Part shown: positions 1-13,810 of the stretch, piece after piece
How positions within the stretch are numbered: the stretch's first letter is position 1
How the letters are laid out: every line of letters begins with the position of its first letter
From: Staphylococcus taiwanensis
Lineage (GTDB): Bacteria > Bacillota > Bacilli > Staphylococcales > Staphylococcaceae
Assembly: GCA_020544305.1 (NCBI GenBank)
Contig: CP058667.1
Span: forward strand, 930,001 to 994,000
Length of the DNA stretch: 64,000 nt
Direction: 5' to 3'
The notes under the pieces: model-generated
Seen by the model: only the letters and a program-made list of their open reading frames with translations
What the model was told of the DNA's origin: nothing
Database searches by the model: none
Translations under genes and position numbers: made by a program

Positions 1-369
<369 letters not shown>

Positions 370-391
370 TATTTTTAGGAGTTATTAAGAT

Positions 392-1525
392 ATGAGAAAG
401 ATTATGACAGTCTTTGGTACAAGACCAGAAGCAATAAAAATGGCACCATTAGTCAAAGCACTTGAAAATGAGGCTGAGTTAGAACCATTGATTGTTGTAA
501 CTGCTCAGCATCGAGAAATGTTAGATTCTGTATTGCATACCTTTAATATAAAACCGCATTATGATTTGAATATCATGAAATCAGGTCAAACATTGTCGGA
601 AATTACATCAAGAGCAATGATAGAACTTGAACAGATTATAAAAAGTGAAAAACCTGACATGGTTTTAGTACATGGCGATACAACGACTACATTTTCAGGT
701 GCATTAGCAGCATTTTATAATCAAGTACCAGTTGGACATGTGGAAGCGGGTCTTAGAACAAGACAAAAATATGCACCTTTCCCTGAAGAAATTAATCGCC
801 AAATGGTCGGTGATATTGCAGACTTACATTTTGCTCCAACTGCTAATGCTGCACAAAATTTATTAGACGAACAAAAAAATAAAGACAGTATTATTATTAC
901 AGGTAATACTGCTATTGATACCTTAAATATTACAGTAACTGAGGATTATACTTCTGAAATTATGAAAAGGCATAATAATAAACGTTTAATCTTGTTAACT
1001 ACACATCGAAGAGAAAACATGGGTCAACCCATGAAAAACATTTTTGAAGCGATTAGAAGAATCGTCGAGGAATATGAAGATGTTGTAGTGATTTCGCCAT
1101 TGCATCTAAATCCTAAAGTTAGAGAATTAGCTAAAAGGTATCTTGGAGAGCATCCGCGAATTGAATTAATTGAACCTTTAGATGTCATTGATTTTCATAA
1201 CTTTGCTAGTAAATCGTATCTTATTTTAACTGACTCAGGTGGTATTCAAGAAGAAGCGCCTTCATTGAATAAACCAGTATTAGTGCTTAGAGATGTGACA
1301 GAAAGACCAGAAGGTGTAGCAGCAGGTACTTTGAAAGTAATAGGCACTGAATTGGAAGATGTTTACAATGAAACAAAAGCATTACTAGATGATGAAATGA
1401 TATACGATCATATGGCAATGACGCAAAATCCTTATGGTGATGGTAAAGCTGCTATAAGAATTTGCGATAGTATTAAATATTATTTGAATATCACTAAAGA
1501 ACCACCTAATCAATTTGGTAGTTAA
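392..1525 (+). CDS. mnaA: UDP-N-acetylglucosamine 2-epimerase (non-hydrolysing)
   Basis: Interconverts UDP-GlcNAc and UDP-ManNAc, supplying ManNAc for the wall teichoic acid linkage unit. The 377-residue length is normal. Visible family motifs are the N-terminal FGTRPEAIK (8-16), VHGDTTT (93-99), HVEAGLRT (116-123), the THRREN segment (204-209) and DSGGIQEEAP (281-290), which contribute to the nucleotide-sugar site in this GT-B-fold family. An SD-like AGGAG lies about 9 bases before the ATG. It follows upp closely and precedes the ATP synthase operon, but a strong separate promoter lies between it and atpI, so it is probably co-transcribed with upp. The family is also called WecB; a hydrolysing epimerase is unlikely from the motif set. 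Confidence 0.95.
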   Translation: MRKIMTVFGTRPEAIKMAPLVKALENEAELEPLIVVTAQHREMLDSVLHTFNIKPHYDLNIMKSGQTLSEITSRAMIELEQIIKSEKPDMVLVHGDTTTTFSGALAAFYNQVPVGHVEAGLRTRQKYAPFPEEINRQMVGDIADLHFAPTANAAQNLLDEQKNKDSIIITGNTAIDTLNITVTEDYTSEIMKRHNNKRLILLTTHRRENMGQPMKNIFEAIRRIVEEYEDVVVISPLHLNPKVRELAKRYLGEHPRIELIEPLDVIDFHNFASKSYLILTDSGGIQEEAPSLNKPVLVLRDVTERPEGVAAGTLKVIGTELEDVYNETKALLDDEMIYDHMAMTQNPYGDGKAAIRICDSIKYYLNITKEPPNQFGS

Positions 1526-1594
1526 ATCATTATCTGTATTTGTGAATATTTTGTGACAAATTAGGAGTAAATTATTACAACAATTTGAATAGAA

Positions 1595-1623
1595 TTGACA
1601 CACTATTTGCCCTATATTATTAT
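1595..1623 (+). promoter_or_regulatory. Sigma-A promoter of the atp operon
   Basis: A perfect -35 TTGACA (1595-1600), a 17-base spacer and TATTAT (1618-1623) lie in the mnaA-atpI gap, about 60 bases before the atpI start. This is one of the best sigma-A matches in the window and fits a highly expressed operon. Confidence 0.8.
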
Positions 1624-1681
1624 TAAATTTGTATGAGTGGAACGGTTTACATGGTTGTCATAAGTTAATTTGGAGGAAAAA

Positions 1682-2032
1682 ATGAGACGTTTCAACATCT
1701 TATTTAAACAATACATTCAATATTATATTTATTTTTTAATATTTTTGAGTGTTTTGTATATTATTATTTCCAATTCCTTTATTTTAGGATTAATAATAGG
1801 AACATTTGGTTCTTTAATAAATACATATATCTTTGAATTATATTTATCTCGGGCTAAACAACCAGATAACATACATATTTCTACGGGCAATATTTGGAGG
1901 TATTTAGTCGCTATTATAGCGTGTCTAATTTGGTTTTTCTTTAAAGAATATGTGAATATTATTGGAATAATGATAGGTCTCATGATTTCTTATGTACTAA
2001 TCATCATACGCCCTCTACTGCAAAGGGAGTAA
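1682..2032 (+). CDS. atpI: ATP synthase subunit I (AtpI), small membrane protein
   Basis: First gene of the ATP synthase operon. AtpI-type proteins are thought to assist c-ring assembly or Mg2+ supply; the role is accessory. The 116-residue product is very hydrophobic with about four membrane segments (near residues 12-29, 30-50, 71-87 and 91-111). The ATG at 1682 is preceded by GGAGG at 1672-1676; an in-frame TTG at 1670 overlaps that SD and is not credible as the start. It is divergent enough that the name rests on position upstream of atpB plus hydrophobic pattern rather than on conserved residues. Confidence 0.8.
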   Translation: MRRFNILFKQYIQYYIYFLIFLSVLYIIISNSFILGLIIGTFGSLINTYIFELYLSRAKQPDNIHISTGNIWRYLVAIIACLIWFFFKEYVNIIGIMIGLMISYVLIIIRPLLQRE

Positions 2033-2054
2033 AATTTTATAAAGAAAGAGGTGA

Positions 2055-2837
<783 letters not shown>

Positions 2838-2848
2838 GAAAATTTCAT

Positions 2849-2872
2849 GGCGAAGTCTCTTTGACCTTCGCC
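2849..2872 (+). other. Intercistronic hairpin between atpE and atpF
   Basis: GGCGAAG (2849-2855) pairs with CTTCGCC (2866-2872) around a 10-base loop, just after the atpE stop. No run of T follows, so it is not a typical terminator. A stabilising 3' hairpin for atpE mRNA would fit the need for many more c subunits than other subunits; that role is inference. Confidence 0.6.
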
Positions 2873-2928
2873 GTTCGTTTTATTTAATGACAAGTGATGA
2901 TTAATTATGAAAGGAGTGTCATATTACC

Positions 2929-3453
2929 GTGAATGCATTAACTAATTCATTCGCTTTAGGTGCAGCAAATCATGGTGTTGAGTGGGGAACAGTTCTCGTA
3001 ACTTTAATTACTTTCTTAGTTCTTCTAGCACTATTGAAAAAATTTGCTTGGGGTCCATTGAAAGAAGTAATGGACAAACGTGAACGCGATATTAATAGAG
3101 ATATCGATGAAGCTGAAGAAGCTAAATTGAATGCACAAAAGCTTGAAGAAGAAAATAAAAAGACACTTAAAGAAACTCAAGATGAAGTTCAACGTATATT
3201 AGAAGATGCCAGAGTTCAAGCACGTAAACAGCATGAAGAAATTATTCATGAAGCTAATATTCGTGCAAATGGCATGATTGAAACTGCACAAAGTGAAATT
3301 AATAGTGAAAAAGAACGTGCTTTAGCTGATATTAATAATCAAGTTTCAGAACTGTCAGTATTGATTGCTTCTAAAGTTCTTCAAAAAGAAATTTCTGAAC
3401 AAGATCAAAAAGCATTAGTTGATAAGTATCTTAAAGAGGCAGGCGATAAATAA
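2929..3453 (+). CDS. atpF: F1Fo ATP synthase subunit b
   Basis: Peripheral stalk subunit linking membrane sector and F1. One membrane helix (about residues 18-40, [21 protein letters not shown]) is followed by a long charged coiled coil (about 50-150) rich in E, K, Q and A, ending KYLKEAGDK. Length 174 matches the family. The start is GTG at 2929 with AAAGGAG about 12 bases upstream, a long spacing; no better in-frame ATG exists nearby. The stop codon overlaps the atpH start by one base. Confidence 0.95.
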   Translation: MNALTNSFALGAANHGVEWGTVLVTLITFLVLLALLKKFAWGPLKEVMDKRERDINRDIDEAEEAKLNAQKLEEENKKTLKETQDEVQRILEDARVQARKQHEEIIHEANIRANGMIETAQSEINSEKERALADINNQVSELSVLIASKVLQKEISEQDQKALVDKYLKEAGDK

Positions 3454-3992
3454 TGGCAGATGTAGCAAAAAAGTACGCTAAAGCATTATTTGACGTAGCA
3501 CTTGATCAAGATAGACTTGATTTAATGTATGAAGAATTAGAAGTAGTAAGTAATGCTACGACTGAGTATAATGATGATTTAAGAGCTATTGATACTAATC
3601 CAAACCAACCTGCTTCTGAACGTCGCAAGTTTGTAGGAATTGTATTCGGTAATGCTAATTATTATTTAAAAAATATGTTAATGATATTAGCTAATAATCG
3701 ACATTTAGTACTTATTAATTCAATTTTTAAAGAGTTTAAAATCTTATATAATGAACATTACAATCAAGATTCAGCAATTGTTGAGTCTGTCTATCAACTA
3801 AGTGATGATGAACTTGAAAAAGTAAGACATTTAATTATTAAACAAACTAAGTTATCACATGTACATATCACGACTAGAATTAATCCTAATTTAATTGGTG
3901 GATTCAGAGTGAAAGTCGGGACAACTGTGCTAGATGGCAGTGTTAAAAAAGATTTAGAACAAATTGAACGTAAATTTAAAAGAGTTAACTAA
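3453..3992 (+). CDS. atpH: F1Fo ATP synthase subunit delta
   Basis: Joins the top of the F1 head to the b-subunit stalk (OSCP-like). The 179-residue protein starts [16 protein letters not shown], the family signature, and contains the C-terminal conserved segment NPNLIGGFRVKVGTTVLDGSVKKDLEQI (split here at the helix-strand part) near 144-171. ATG overlaps the atpF stop (TAATG), suggesting translational coupling. Slightly more divergent than its neighbours, as is usual for delta. Confidence 0.95.
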   Translation: MADVAKKYAKALFDVALDQDRLDLMYEELEVVSNATTEYNDDLRAIDTNPNQPASERRKFVGIVFGNANYYLKNMLMILANNRHLVLINSIFKEFKILYNEHYNQDSAIVESVYQLSDDELEKVRHLIIKQTKLSHVHITTRINPNLIGGFRVKVGTTVLDGSVKKDLEQIERKFKRVN

Positions 3993-4012
3993 TATAAAGA
4001 GGAGTGACATAG

Positions 4013-5521
<1,509 letters not shown>

Positions 5522-5525
5522 TTAA

Positions 5526-7852
<2,327 letters not shown>

Positions 7853-7873
7853 ATAAATTAGGAGGTATAGATA

Positions 7874-8275
7874 ATGAGTACAGTTAATCTTGATATTGTC
7901 ACTCCTAATGGTTCAGTCTACGAAAAAGATGACGTTGAACTAGTTGTCTTTCAAACTACAGCTGGTGATATGGGTGTCATGAGTGGACATATTCCTACAG
8001 TTGCCGCATTAAAAACAGGCCATGTAAAAGTAAATTTTAGAAATGGTACTGAATATATAGCTGTTAGTGGTGGCTTTGTTGAAATTAGACAACATAAAGT
8101 ATCAGTTATTGTTCAAACAGCAGAAACAGCTAGTGAAATTGATGTTCAACGAGCTAAATTGGCTCGTCAACGTGCACAATCTCATTTAGATGATCAGGAT
8201 AATAGTGATATTAATAGAGCTAAACGAGCGTTAGCAAGAGCTGAAAATCGCTTGCGCGTAGCTGAATTAAAATAA
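7874..8275 (+). CDS. atpC: F1 ATP synthase subunit epsilon
   Basis: Rotor-associated subunit that inhibits ATP hydrolysis by F1. The 133 residues comprise an N-terminal beta sandwich (about 1-85, with GDMGVMSGHIPTVAAL near 31-46) and a C-terminal two-helix region (about 88-133) rich in Arg, Ala and Lys. Last gene of the operon; a strong terminator follows within ten bases of the stop. Confidence 0.96.
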   Translation: MSTVNLDIVTPNGSVYEKDDVELVVFQTTAGDMGVMSGHIPTVAALKTGHVKVNFRNGTEYIAVSGGFVEIRQHKVSVIVQTAETASEIDVQRAKLARQRAQSHLDDQDNSDINRAKRALARAENRLRVAELK

Positions 8276-8283
8276 TTAAAAAA

Positions 8284-8319
8284 GGTTCAGAAACTTAACT
8301 TAGTTTCTGAACCTTTTTT
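8284..8319 (+). terminator. Rho-independent terminator of the atp operon
   Basis: GGTTCAGAAACT pairs with AGTTTCTGAACC around a six-base loop and is followed by TTTTTT. A 12-bp perfect stem directly after atpC. Confidence 0.92.
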
Positions 8320-8402
8320 GTTTACATAATAGTCATCAATAGTATCATTCTATATATTTTTAATGTACAATATAATACAGTAATCTTTAAGGAGAGATTG
8401 AC

Positions 8403-8633
8403 ATGGACTATATGGGTCAATTTGCCGTAATACATTTAATATTACATGTTATATGTATTTGTATTGCTTATTGGGCATTAAACTCTCTTAAATTAGATAA
8501 TCTTTTTAGGAAAGGTTATGCAATGCAAGTTCAAGTTTGCTTGATTTTTTTAGCAATCTTATTAGGAACAGCAGTAAGCAATTTTTTAGTTGATTTATTA
8601 CAGTTTTCTACTCAAGTTAAATATTTATTTTAG
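8403..8633 (+). CDS. DUF1146-family small membrane protein (YwzB-like)
   Basis: A 76-residue protein with two predicted membrane helices (about 7-27 and 42-66) joined by a short loop containing KLDNLFRKG, the most conserved segment of DUF1146 as I recall. Function is unknown in the family. It sits between the ATP synthase operon and murA, the same place as ywzB in related Firmicutes. It has its own SD (AAGGAGAG, 8390s) and a TATAAT at 8371-8376 with a poor -35, so it may be transcribed separately from atp. Confidence 0.8.
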   Translation: MDYMGQFAVIHLILHVICICIAYWALNSLKLDNLFRKGYAMQVQVCLIFLAILLGTAVSNFLVDLLQFSTQVKYLF

Positions 8634-8741
8634 TAATAAACATAACTGTAATTTCTTTTGAAAAATAGATATAATTAATAAATAACTGTTTAAAAAAAGG
8701 GAAATGATGAAAGTAATAGGAGTTTAAAGTGGAGGATTGAA

Positions 8742-10007
8742 ATGGATAAAATAGTGATAAATGGAGGCAATCGCCTTACAGGAGAAGTAAAAGTTGAAGG
8801 AGCTAAGAATGCAGTATTACCTGTTCTTACAGCATCGTTATTAGCATCTGAAGGACAAAGTAAGCTTGTAAATGTTCCGGATTTAAGTGACGTTGTAACT
8901 ATAAATAATGTATTATCAACTTTAAATGCTAAAGTGGAGTACAATAAAGAAGAGGGTGCTGTCACGGTCGATGCTTCAACTACGCTTAAAGAAGAAGCAC
9001 CTTATGAATATGTTAGTAAGATGAGAGCAAGTATATTAGTTATGGGTCCTTTACTAGCAAGATTAGGACATGCGATTGTTGCTTTACCTGGAGGATGTGC
9101 TATCGGCGCACGCCCTATAGAACAACATATTAAAGGTTTTGAAGCCCTTGGTGCTGAAATTCATTTAGAAAATGGTAATATTTATGCTAGTACTAAGGAT
9201 GGCTTAAAAGGTACAGACATCCATTTGGATTTTCCAAGTGTAGGTGCTACTCAAAATATTATAATGGCTGCTTCTTTAGCTAAAGGTAAAACTGTAATTG
9301 AAAATGTTGCAAAAGAACCTGAAATAGTAGACTTAGCTAATTATATTAATGAAATGGGCGGTAAAGTTACTGGTGCCGGTACTGATACCATTACAATTCA
9401 TGGTGTTGAAAAGTTAACTGGCGTGGAACATTCTATTATTCCAGATAGAATTGAAGCTGGTACATTAATTATTGCTGCAGCTATTACACGTGGTGATGTA
9501 TTTGTACGTGATGCAGTTAAAGAGCATATGACGAGTTTAATTTATAAATTAGAAGAAATGGGCGTTAATTTAGATTTTACTGAAGATGGTGTGCATGTAA
9601 CTGTTGAAGATGAATTAAAACCAGTTGATGTTAAAACTTTACCACACCCTGGGTTCCCAACAGATATGCAGTCACAAATGATGGCATTGTTACTAACTGC
9701 TGAAGGTCATAAAGTCATTACTGAAACTGTATTTGAAAATAGATTTATGCATGTTGCAGAATTCAGACGTATGAATGCTAATATTACAGTAGAAGGTAGA
9801 AGTGCAAAAATTCAAGGTAAAAGTCAATTGCAAGGCGCTCAAGTTAAAGCTACAGACTTAAGAGCAGCAGCAGCTTTAATTTTAGCAGGATTAGTTGCAG
9901 AAGGAACTACTCAAGTTACTGAATTAAAACACTTAGATCGTGGTTATGTGAATTTCCATGAAAAATTAAAATCTCTTGGTGCTGACATCCAAAGAGTAAA
10001 TGATTAA
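8742..10007 (+). CDS. murA: UDP-N-acetylglucosamine 1-carboxyvinyltransferase
   Basis: Catalyses the first committed step of peptidoglycan synthesis, transferring enolpyruvate from PEP to UDP-GlcNAc; target of fosfomycin. Length 421 is normal. Lys22 in [10 protein letters not shown] and the catalytic Cys119 in [11 protein letters not shown] are both present, so the protein should be fosfomycin-sensitive at that residue. SD GTGGAGG precedes the ATG. By position after atp/DUF1146 and before fabZ this is the MurA (MurA1) rather than the MurZ paralogue of staphylococci. Confidence 0.96.
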   Translation: MDKIVINGGNRLTGEVKVEGAKNAVLPVLTASLLASEGQSKLVNVPDLSDVVTINNVLSTLNAKVEYNKEEGAVTVDASTTLKEEAPYEYVSKMRASILVMGPLLARLGHAIVALPGGCAIGARPIEQHIKGFEALGAEIHLENGNIYASTKDGLKGTDIHLDFPSVGATQNIIMAASLAKGKTVIENVAKEPEIVDLANYINEMGGKVTGAGTDTITIHGVEKLTGVEHSIIPDRIEAGTLIIAAAITRGDVFVRDAVKEHMTSLIYKLEEMGVNLDFTEDGVHVTVEDELKPVDVKTLPHPGFPTDMQSQMMALLLTAEGHKVITETVFENRFMHVAEFRRMNANITVEGRSAKIQGKSQLQGAQVKATDLRAAAALILAGLVAEGTTQVTELKHLDRGYVNFHEKLKSLGADIQRVND

Positions 10008-10050
10008 TCATTAAGTTTAATCATAAAACACTTCTGGAGGTATTTTAACT

Positions 10051-10488
10051 ATGGAAACAATTTTTGATTACAATCAAATTAAACAAATTATACCGCATAG
10101 ACAACCTTTTTTATTAATAGATCGCGTTGTTGAATATGAAGAAGGTAAACGTTGTGTAGGATTGAAACAAGTATCTGGTAACGAACCTTTCTTCCAAGGT
10201 CATTTTCCTGATTATGCAGTAATGCCTGGCGTACTTATTACAGAAGCATTAGCACAAACTGGTGCTGTAGCTATGCTAAATAGTGAAGAAAACAAAGGAA
10301 AAATTGCATTATTTGCTGGTATTGATAAATGTAGATTTAAAAAACAAGTTACACCTGGTGATACACTGATGTTAGAAGTTGAAATCACTAAAATTAAAGG
10401 ACCAATTGGTAAAGGGACTGCTAAAGCCACTGTTGATGGTCAATTAGCATGTAGTTGTGAACTTACATTTGCAATTCAAGATGCTTAA
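10051..10488 (+). CDS. fabZ: 3-hydroxyacyl-ACP dehydratase FabZ
   Basis: Dehydrates 3-hydroxyacyl-ACP in type II fatty acid synthesis. The 145-residue single hot-dog domain contains the catalytic His51 in [11 protein letters not shown] and Glu65 in [18 protein letters not shown] precedes ATG. It lies 43 bases after murA without a visible terminator between, so the two are probably one transcript, with a terminator just after fabZ. Confidence 0.97.
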   Translation: METIFDYNQIKQIIPHRQPFLLIDRVVEYEEGKRCVGLKQVSGNEPFFQGHFPDYAVMPGVLITEALAQTGAVAMLNSEENKGKIALFAGIDKCRFKKQVTPGDTLMLEVEITKIKGPIGKGTAKATVDGQLACSCELTFAIQDA

Positions 10489-10520
10489 TTAAAAAAATTG
10501 TGAAATAAATTCTTATATAA

Positions 10521-10567
10521 AAGCACAAGAATGATTTTTTAATTTTAAATCATCCTTGTGCTTTTTT
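10521..10567. terminator. Bidirectional terminator between fabZ and ywpF
   Basis: AAGCACAAGAATGATTT and AAATCATCCTTGTGCTT form a long stem with one mismatch, with A-rich and T-rich flanks on both sides. It can serve the convergent fabZ (+) and ywpF (-). Confidence 0.85.
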
Positions 10568-10623
10568 GATAAATATAGTTGTAACTATTACAAATGAATA
10601 TTATGAGTCTAAATTCATTCGTA

Positions 10624-11067
10624 TCATTCTCTTTCAAATTTTTCTTCCTTTAGTTTTGGTTTAGACTGCATCATACGATTAAATGTCACTTTTAATTCTT
10701 CTCCAGAAAGCCCCTCATCTATTAATTGTTCCAATAAGCTTTCTGCATAAACTTGGCGAAGTGTATAAATATGGCATTCTAAAACCACTGACATAGTTGT
10801 ATCAAAATTTGTAATATTTTTAACAGTAGCATCAAATAAAGCTGGATCGTTTGACGGTCTAGTTATGACAACACGAATATCTAATAATGTTTGATTGTCA
10901 TAATACGTTTTCATAGTTTCAAAATGGTCATTTGAAATGACTACTTCTAATAACCAGCCAGTACCGCTATTCTCTTTATTAATTATGACCCCATCTTCTA
11001 GTTCATATTCTGTAATGCCACCGTGCTCATTTACTATTTGAAACCTTACTGCTTTAAATGTCTTCAA
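10624..11067 (-). CDS. ywpF: YwpF-like protein of unknown function
   Basis: About 147 residues beginning (L/M)KTFKAVRFQIV and ending with KPKLKEEKFERE, which I recognise as the YwpF-like family of staphylococci and bacilli; no biochemical role is known to me. The protein is soluble and mixed alpha/beta. The chosen start is TTG at 11067, by similarity to the family; its SD is poor. The frame remains open upstream to 11304, but that extension runs through the divergent ssb promoter and reads like non-coding sequence (rich in Y, I, N). In B. subtilis ywpF likewise neighbours ywpH (ssbB). Confidence 0.7.
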   Translation of the reverse strand: MKTFKAVRFQIVNEHGGITEYELEDGVIINKENSGTGWLLEVVISNDHFETMKTYYDNQTLLDIRVVITRPSNDPALFDATVKNITNFDTTMSVVLECHIYTLRQVYAESLLEQLIDEGLSGEELKVTFNRMMQSKPKLKEEKFERE

Positions 11068-11205
11068 ACCATCACGTCCCCAAAAAAATTTTAAAATGTG
11101 CAATAAATCAAATAATGTAAAGTAAGTTATTAAATTGTTAACTATTTTCTTTAAATATATCAAATTTTGAGTATTAATAGGAGAATATTTATCATAAATA
11201 GTTTT

Positions 11206-11234
11206 TTGACGTTTATTCCAGTAGTGAATAATAT
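11206..11234 (+). promoter_or_regulatory. Putative promoter of the short ssb
   Basis: TTGACG (11206-11211), 17-base spacer, TAATAT (11229-11234), just ahead of an AAGGAGG SD and the ATG at 11257. Sequence-based only. Confidence 0.5.
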
Positions 11235-11256
11235 AGATTATACAAGGAGGTGACAC

Positions 11257-11655
11257 ATGCTCAATAAAATAGTAATAGTTGGTCGTATGACTAAAGACGC
11301 ACAAATCTATAATAATGAGGAGGTGAAAATAGCTACATTCAGTGTTGCTACTGAACGCAATTATAAAGATGAAAATAATGAGATAGCTTGTGACTATATT
11401 TTTTGTAAAGCATTTGGTAAAACAGCTTTAAACATTCAACGTTATACCAGTCAAGGTTCACTTGTAGGTATTACTGGTCAAATGCGTTCTCGTAAATATG
11501 AAAAAGATAATCAAACACACTTCGTTACTGAATTGTATGTAGAAACAATCAAATTTATGTCCCCCAAATCCAAGAACAATGAAATACTTTCTAATTCCTC
11601 AATTGATGAAGACACTTATTCCTTAGAAAATCTCGAAATCATTAATATCAATTAA
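11257..11655 (+). CDS. Short single-stranded DNA-binding protein, SsbB-like
   Basis: Binds ssDNA through one OB fold (about residues 1-108; start MLNKIVIVGRMTKDAQI, later GQMRSRKYEKDNQTHFVTELYVE). At 132 residues it is shorter than the replicative SSB (about 165), and it lacks the acidic DDDIPF-type tip that recruits partner proteins: it ends LENLEIININ. The position next to ywpF matches B. subtilis ssbB (ywpH), the competence-associated SSB, so a role in DNA uptake or recombination is more likely than a general replication role; that is inference. SD AAGGAGGTGA is strong. The ssb in the rpsF-ssb-rpsR operon would be elsewhere. Confidence 0.88.
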   Translation: MLNKIVIVGRMTKDAQIYNNEEVKIATFSVATERNYKDENNEIACDYIFCKAFGKTALNIQRYTSQGSLVGITGQMRSRKYEKDNQTHFVTELYVETIKFMSPKSKNNEILSNSSIDEDTYSLENLEIININ

Positions 11656-11720
11656 CTTTCTAATAACCCTTTTAAACTCCAATCCCAATTTAATATATAA
11701 CATCTTTCAATTATACTCAG

Positions 11721-11763
11721 AACCTCTCTAATATAACGTGTTTATATGGAGAGGTTTTTTTAT
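11721..11763 (+). terminator. Terminator after ssb
   Basis: AACCTCTC (11721-11728) pairs with GGAGAGGTT (11749-11757), with an inner AT-rich palindrome, followed by a run of T. Confidence 0.8.
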
Positions 11764-11887
11764 TTTATAGGGATAATTTTCTGAAAGATTTCGAAAATAT
11801 TACAAACGTTAATTAATTGTATGAAGTCTCAAAACTGTCATGGAAGTTTTTGAGAACATAAAAGAAGTAAAAAAACATATCAAGGCC

Positions 11888-11904
11888 TGTAATTTCTATG
11901 TAAA
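11888..11904 (+). promoter_or_regulatory. WalR (YycF) binding box upstream of sceD
   Basis: TGTAAT-N5-TGTAAA exactly fits the published WalR consensus TGTWAH-N5-TGTWAH. It lies about 110 bases before the sceD start. In S. aureus the essential WalKR system controls autolysin and transglycosylase genes, including sceD, so the box is biologically sensible. A 9-bp A/T palindrome (about 11903-11923) follows directly. Confidence 0.75.
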
Positions 11905-12010
11905 AAAAGAGCTTCTTTTTTTATTTCACTGTAACCTGCTATGATTTTATGGATGTTACAGTATTACTTGTAAATTAATAAAGAACAAAACTTAGGAGGA
12001 CATATAAATT

Positions 12011-12757
12011 ATGAAAAAGACAATTATTGCTTCATCGTTAGCAGTAGGTTTAGGAGTAGTAGCTGGCAATGCAGGACACGCTGATGCGAGTGAACCTCAA
12101 GTAAATAAAGCTGAATTAGCTCAATTAGCTCAATCAAATGATCAATCATTAAATGATAGCCCTATTCAACAAGGTGCATATAACGTAACATTTGATTATG
12201 AAGGTTACACTTACCACTTTGAATCAGATGGTAATAACTGGAGTTGGGATTACACTCAATCAGGTCAATCAGGACAAACTGATCAAGCAACTCAACCAAC
12301 TCAAACTCAACAACAAGATGTTAGTGAACAAGCTTCAGCTTCAAATAATCAAACTTCAGCAGGCGAAGTAGCTTCACAACAACAATCTAGCCAAGAACAA
12401 CCAACACAAATACAACAAGCACCACAAACTGAGCAAACACAACAACCACAAACTGAAGCAACAACTTCTAATAGTTCATCAAATTCTTCAGATAACAATG
12501 CTTCAAGTGGTTCATCAGTAAATGTGAACAGTCATTTACAACAAATTGCACAACGTGAATCAGGTGGCGATATTCATGCTATCAATTCAAGCTCAGGCGC
12601 AGCTGGTAAATATCAATTCTTACAATCAACTTGGGATTCAGTAGCTCCTGATGAATATAAAGGTAAATCTCCAGCACAAGCACCTGAAGATGTGCAAGAC
12701 GCTGCAGCTGTAAAATTATATAACACTGCTGGCGCATCTCAATGGGTAACTGCATAA
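12011..12757 (+). CDS. sceD: SceD-like secreted transglycosylase
   Basis: Secreted peptidoglycan-cleaving enzyme of the SceD/IsaA type involved in wall turnover and daughter-cell separation. The 248 residues comprise a signal peptide (1 to about 26, ending GHADA), a short conserved region [21 protein letters not shown] (55-78), a Gln/Thr/Ser-rich low-complexity linker (about 82-170), and a C-terminal transglycosylase-like domain (174-248) with QRESGGD (catalytic-type Glu183) and the ending [17 protein letters not shown] precedes ATG. A WalR box lies upstream and a terminator follows. The CAA-rich linker is prone to length change between strains. Confidence 0.92.
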   Translation: MKKTIIASSLAVGLGVVAGNAGHADASEPQVNKAELAQLAQSNDQSLNDSPIQQGAYNVTFDYEGYTYHFESDGNNWSWDYTQSGQSGQTDQATQPTQTQQQDVSEQASASNNQTSAGEVASQQQSSQEQPTQIQQAPQTEQTQQPQTEATTSNSSSNSSDNNASSGSSVNVNSHLQQIAQRESGGDIHAINSSSGAAGKYQFLQSTWDSVAPDEYKGKSPAQAPEDVQDAAAVKLYNTAGASQWVTA

Positions 12758-12780
12758 AACTAAATTCATTTTATATATTA

Positions 12781-12816
12781 GATTGGGACATGTAATTAAT
12801 GTCTCAATCTTTTTTA
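12781..12816 (+). terminator. Terminator after sceD
   Basis: GATTGGGACAT and ATGTCTCAATC form an 11-bp stem with one G-U pair, followed by TTTTTTATT. Confidence 0.85.
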
Positions 12817-12951
12817 TTGTAAAAAAGTTGGCTTGAATAAGTGAACACTAATTTTAATAACGCTTTAATATTATCTAAGCGTTAAAGTCGTATAACGTAT
12901 AGTTTGATAAATATAAATGGATTTGATAATGTTAAATTAATAAGATAAAGG

Positions 12952-13037
12952 CTACTAGGGGAGCCAAATTATTTGGCTGAGATGAATGATTCAGACCCTT
13001 ACAACCTGATTTGGTTAGGACCAACGTAGGAAAGTAG
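12952..13037 (+). promoter_or_regulatory. TPP riboswitch (THI box) aptamer
   Basis: The conserved THI-box blocks are in order: CTACTAGGGGAGCC, CTGAGA (12979-), GACCCTT, AACCTGATTTGGTTA and CCAACGTAGGAAAGTAG; CTACT at the 5' end pairs with AGTAG at the 3' end as P1. It directly precedes a thiamine salvage operon, so thiamine pyrophosphate should switch expression off. Confidence 0.96.
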
Positions 13038-13048
13038 TTATGTGATTA

Positions 13049-13106
13049 TTTCATTCAACTTTTATGAATGAAACCTGCATTTCTACGTTGAAATGTAGCT
13101 TTTTTA
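13049..13106 (+). terminator. Expression platform hairpins of the TPP riboswitch
   Basis: A first hairpin TTTCATTC/GAATGAAA (13049-13073) is followed by CATTTC/GAAATG (13078-13095) and a T-rich run. The second, next to the T run, is the likely ligand-dependent terminator; the first may be part of the anti-terminator switch. Pairing assignment is by eye. Confidence 0.65.
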
Positions 13107-13126
13107 TTTTTTAAGGAGGAAATGAA

Positions 13127-13810
13127 ATGACTTTTTCATCAGAATTAAAAGTAGCTTCACAATCCATTATTGAAGATATCTATAACGATGGATTTATTCA
13201 AGATTTGCTTAAAGGGGAATTATCAGCACAAGCAGTACGTCAATATTTAAGAGCGGATGCGTCTTATTTAAAAGAATTTACTAATTTATATGCATTAATT
13301 ATTCCTAAAATGCCAACTATGAAAGATGTTAAATTCATAGTTGAACAAATTGAATTTATGTTAGATGGGGAAGTAGAAGCACATGAAATTCTAGCTAATT
13401 ATATTAATGAGCCTTATGAAGAAATCGTTAAAGAAAAAGTGTGGCCGCCAAGTGGTGACCATTATATTAAACACATGTACTATCATGCATATGCACATGA
13501 AAATGCTGCATATACAATAGCTGCTATGGCGCCTTGTCCATACGTATATGAAGTTATTGCTAAAAAAGCACTTGAAGATCCAAAACTTAATAGAGATGCT
13601 ATTACTGCAAAATGGTTTGATTTTTATAGTACGGAAATGCGTGCTTTAATTGAAGTATTTGATAGATTGTTAGATGAACTTACTCAAAATTGCTCAAATC
13701 AAGAGAAAGAAGACATTAAAGAAAGTTTCTTACAAAGTACAATTCATGAACGTCAATTCTTTAATATGGCATATATTGATGAACAGTGGAATTATGGAGG
13801 CAATAAATAA
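13127..13810 (+). CDS. tenA: Aminopyrimidine aminohydrolase / thiaminase II TenA
   Basis: Hydrolyses thiamine degradation products such as aminomethyl-pyrimidine so that HMP can be reused. The 227-residue all-helical protein has the expected catalytic residues: Cys137 in MAPCPYVY, Asp44 in LRADASYL and the C-terminal Glu region [30 protein letters not shown] precedes ATG. First gene of tenA-thiD-thiM-thiE, overlapping thiD by one base (TAATG). No de novo thiC or thiazole synthesis genes are present here, so this operon is salvage. Confidence 0.95.
   Translation: MTFSSELKVASQSIIEDIYNDGFIQDLLKGELSAQAVRQYLRADASYLKEFTNLYALIIPKMPTMKDVKFIVEQIEFMLDGEVEAHEILANYINEPYEEIVKEKVWPPSGDHYIKHMYYHAYAHENAAYTIAAMAPCPYVYEVIAKKALEDPKLNRDAITAKWFDFYSTEMRALIEVFDRLLDELTQNCSNQEKEDIKESFLQSTIHERQFFNMAYIDEQWNYGGNK

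Noticed and set aside
11068-11304. N-terminal extension of ywpF to 226 residues
   Set aside because: It overlaps the ssb start and promoter, has Y/I/N-rich non-coding character, and the family begins at KTFKAVRFQ.
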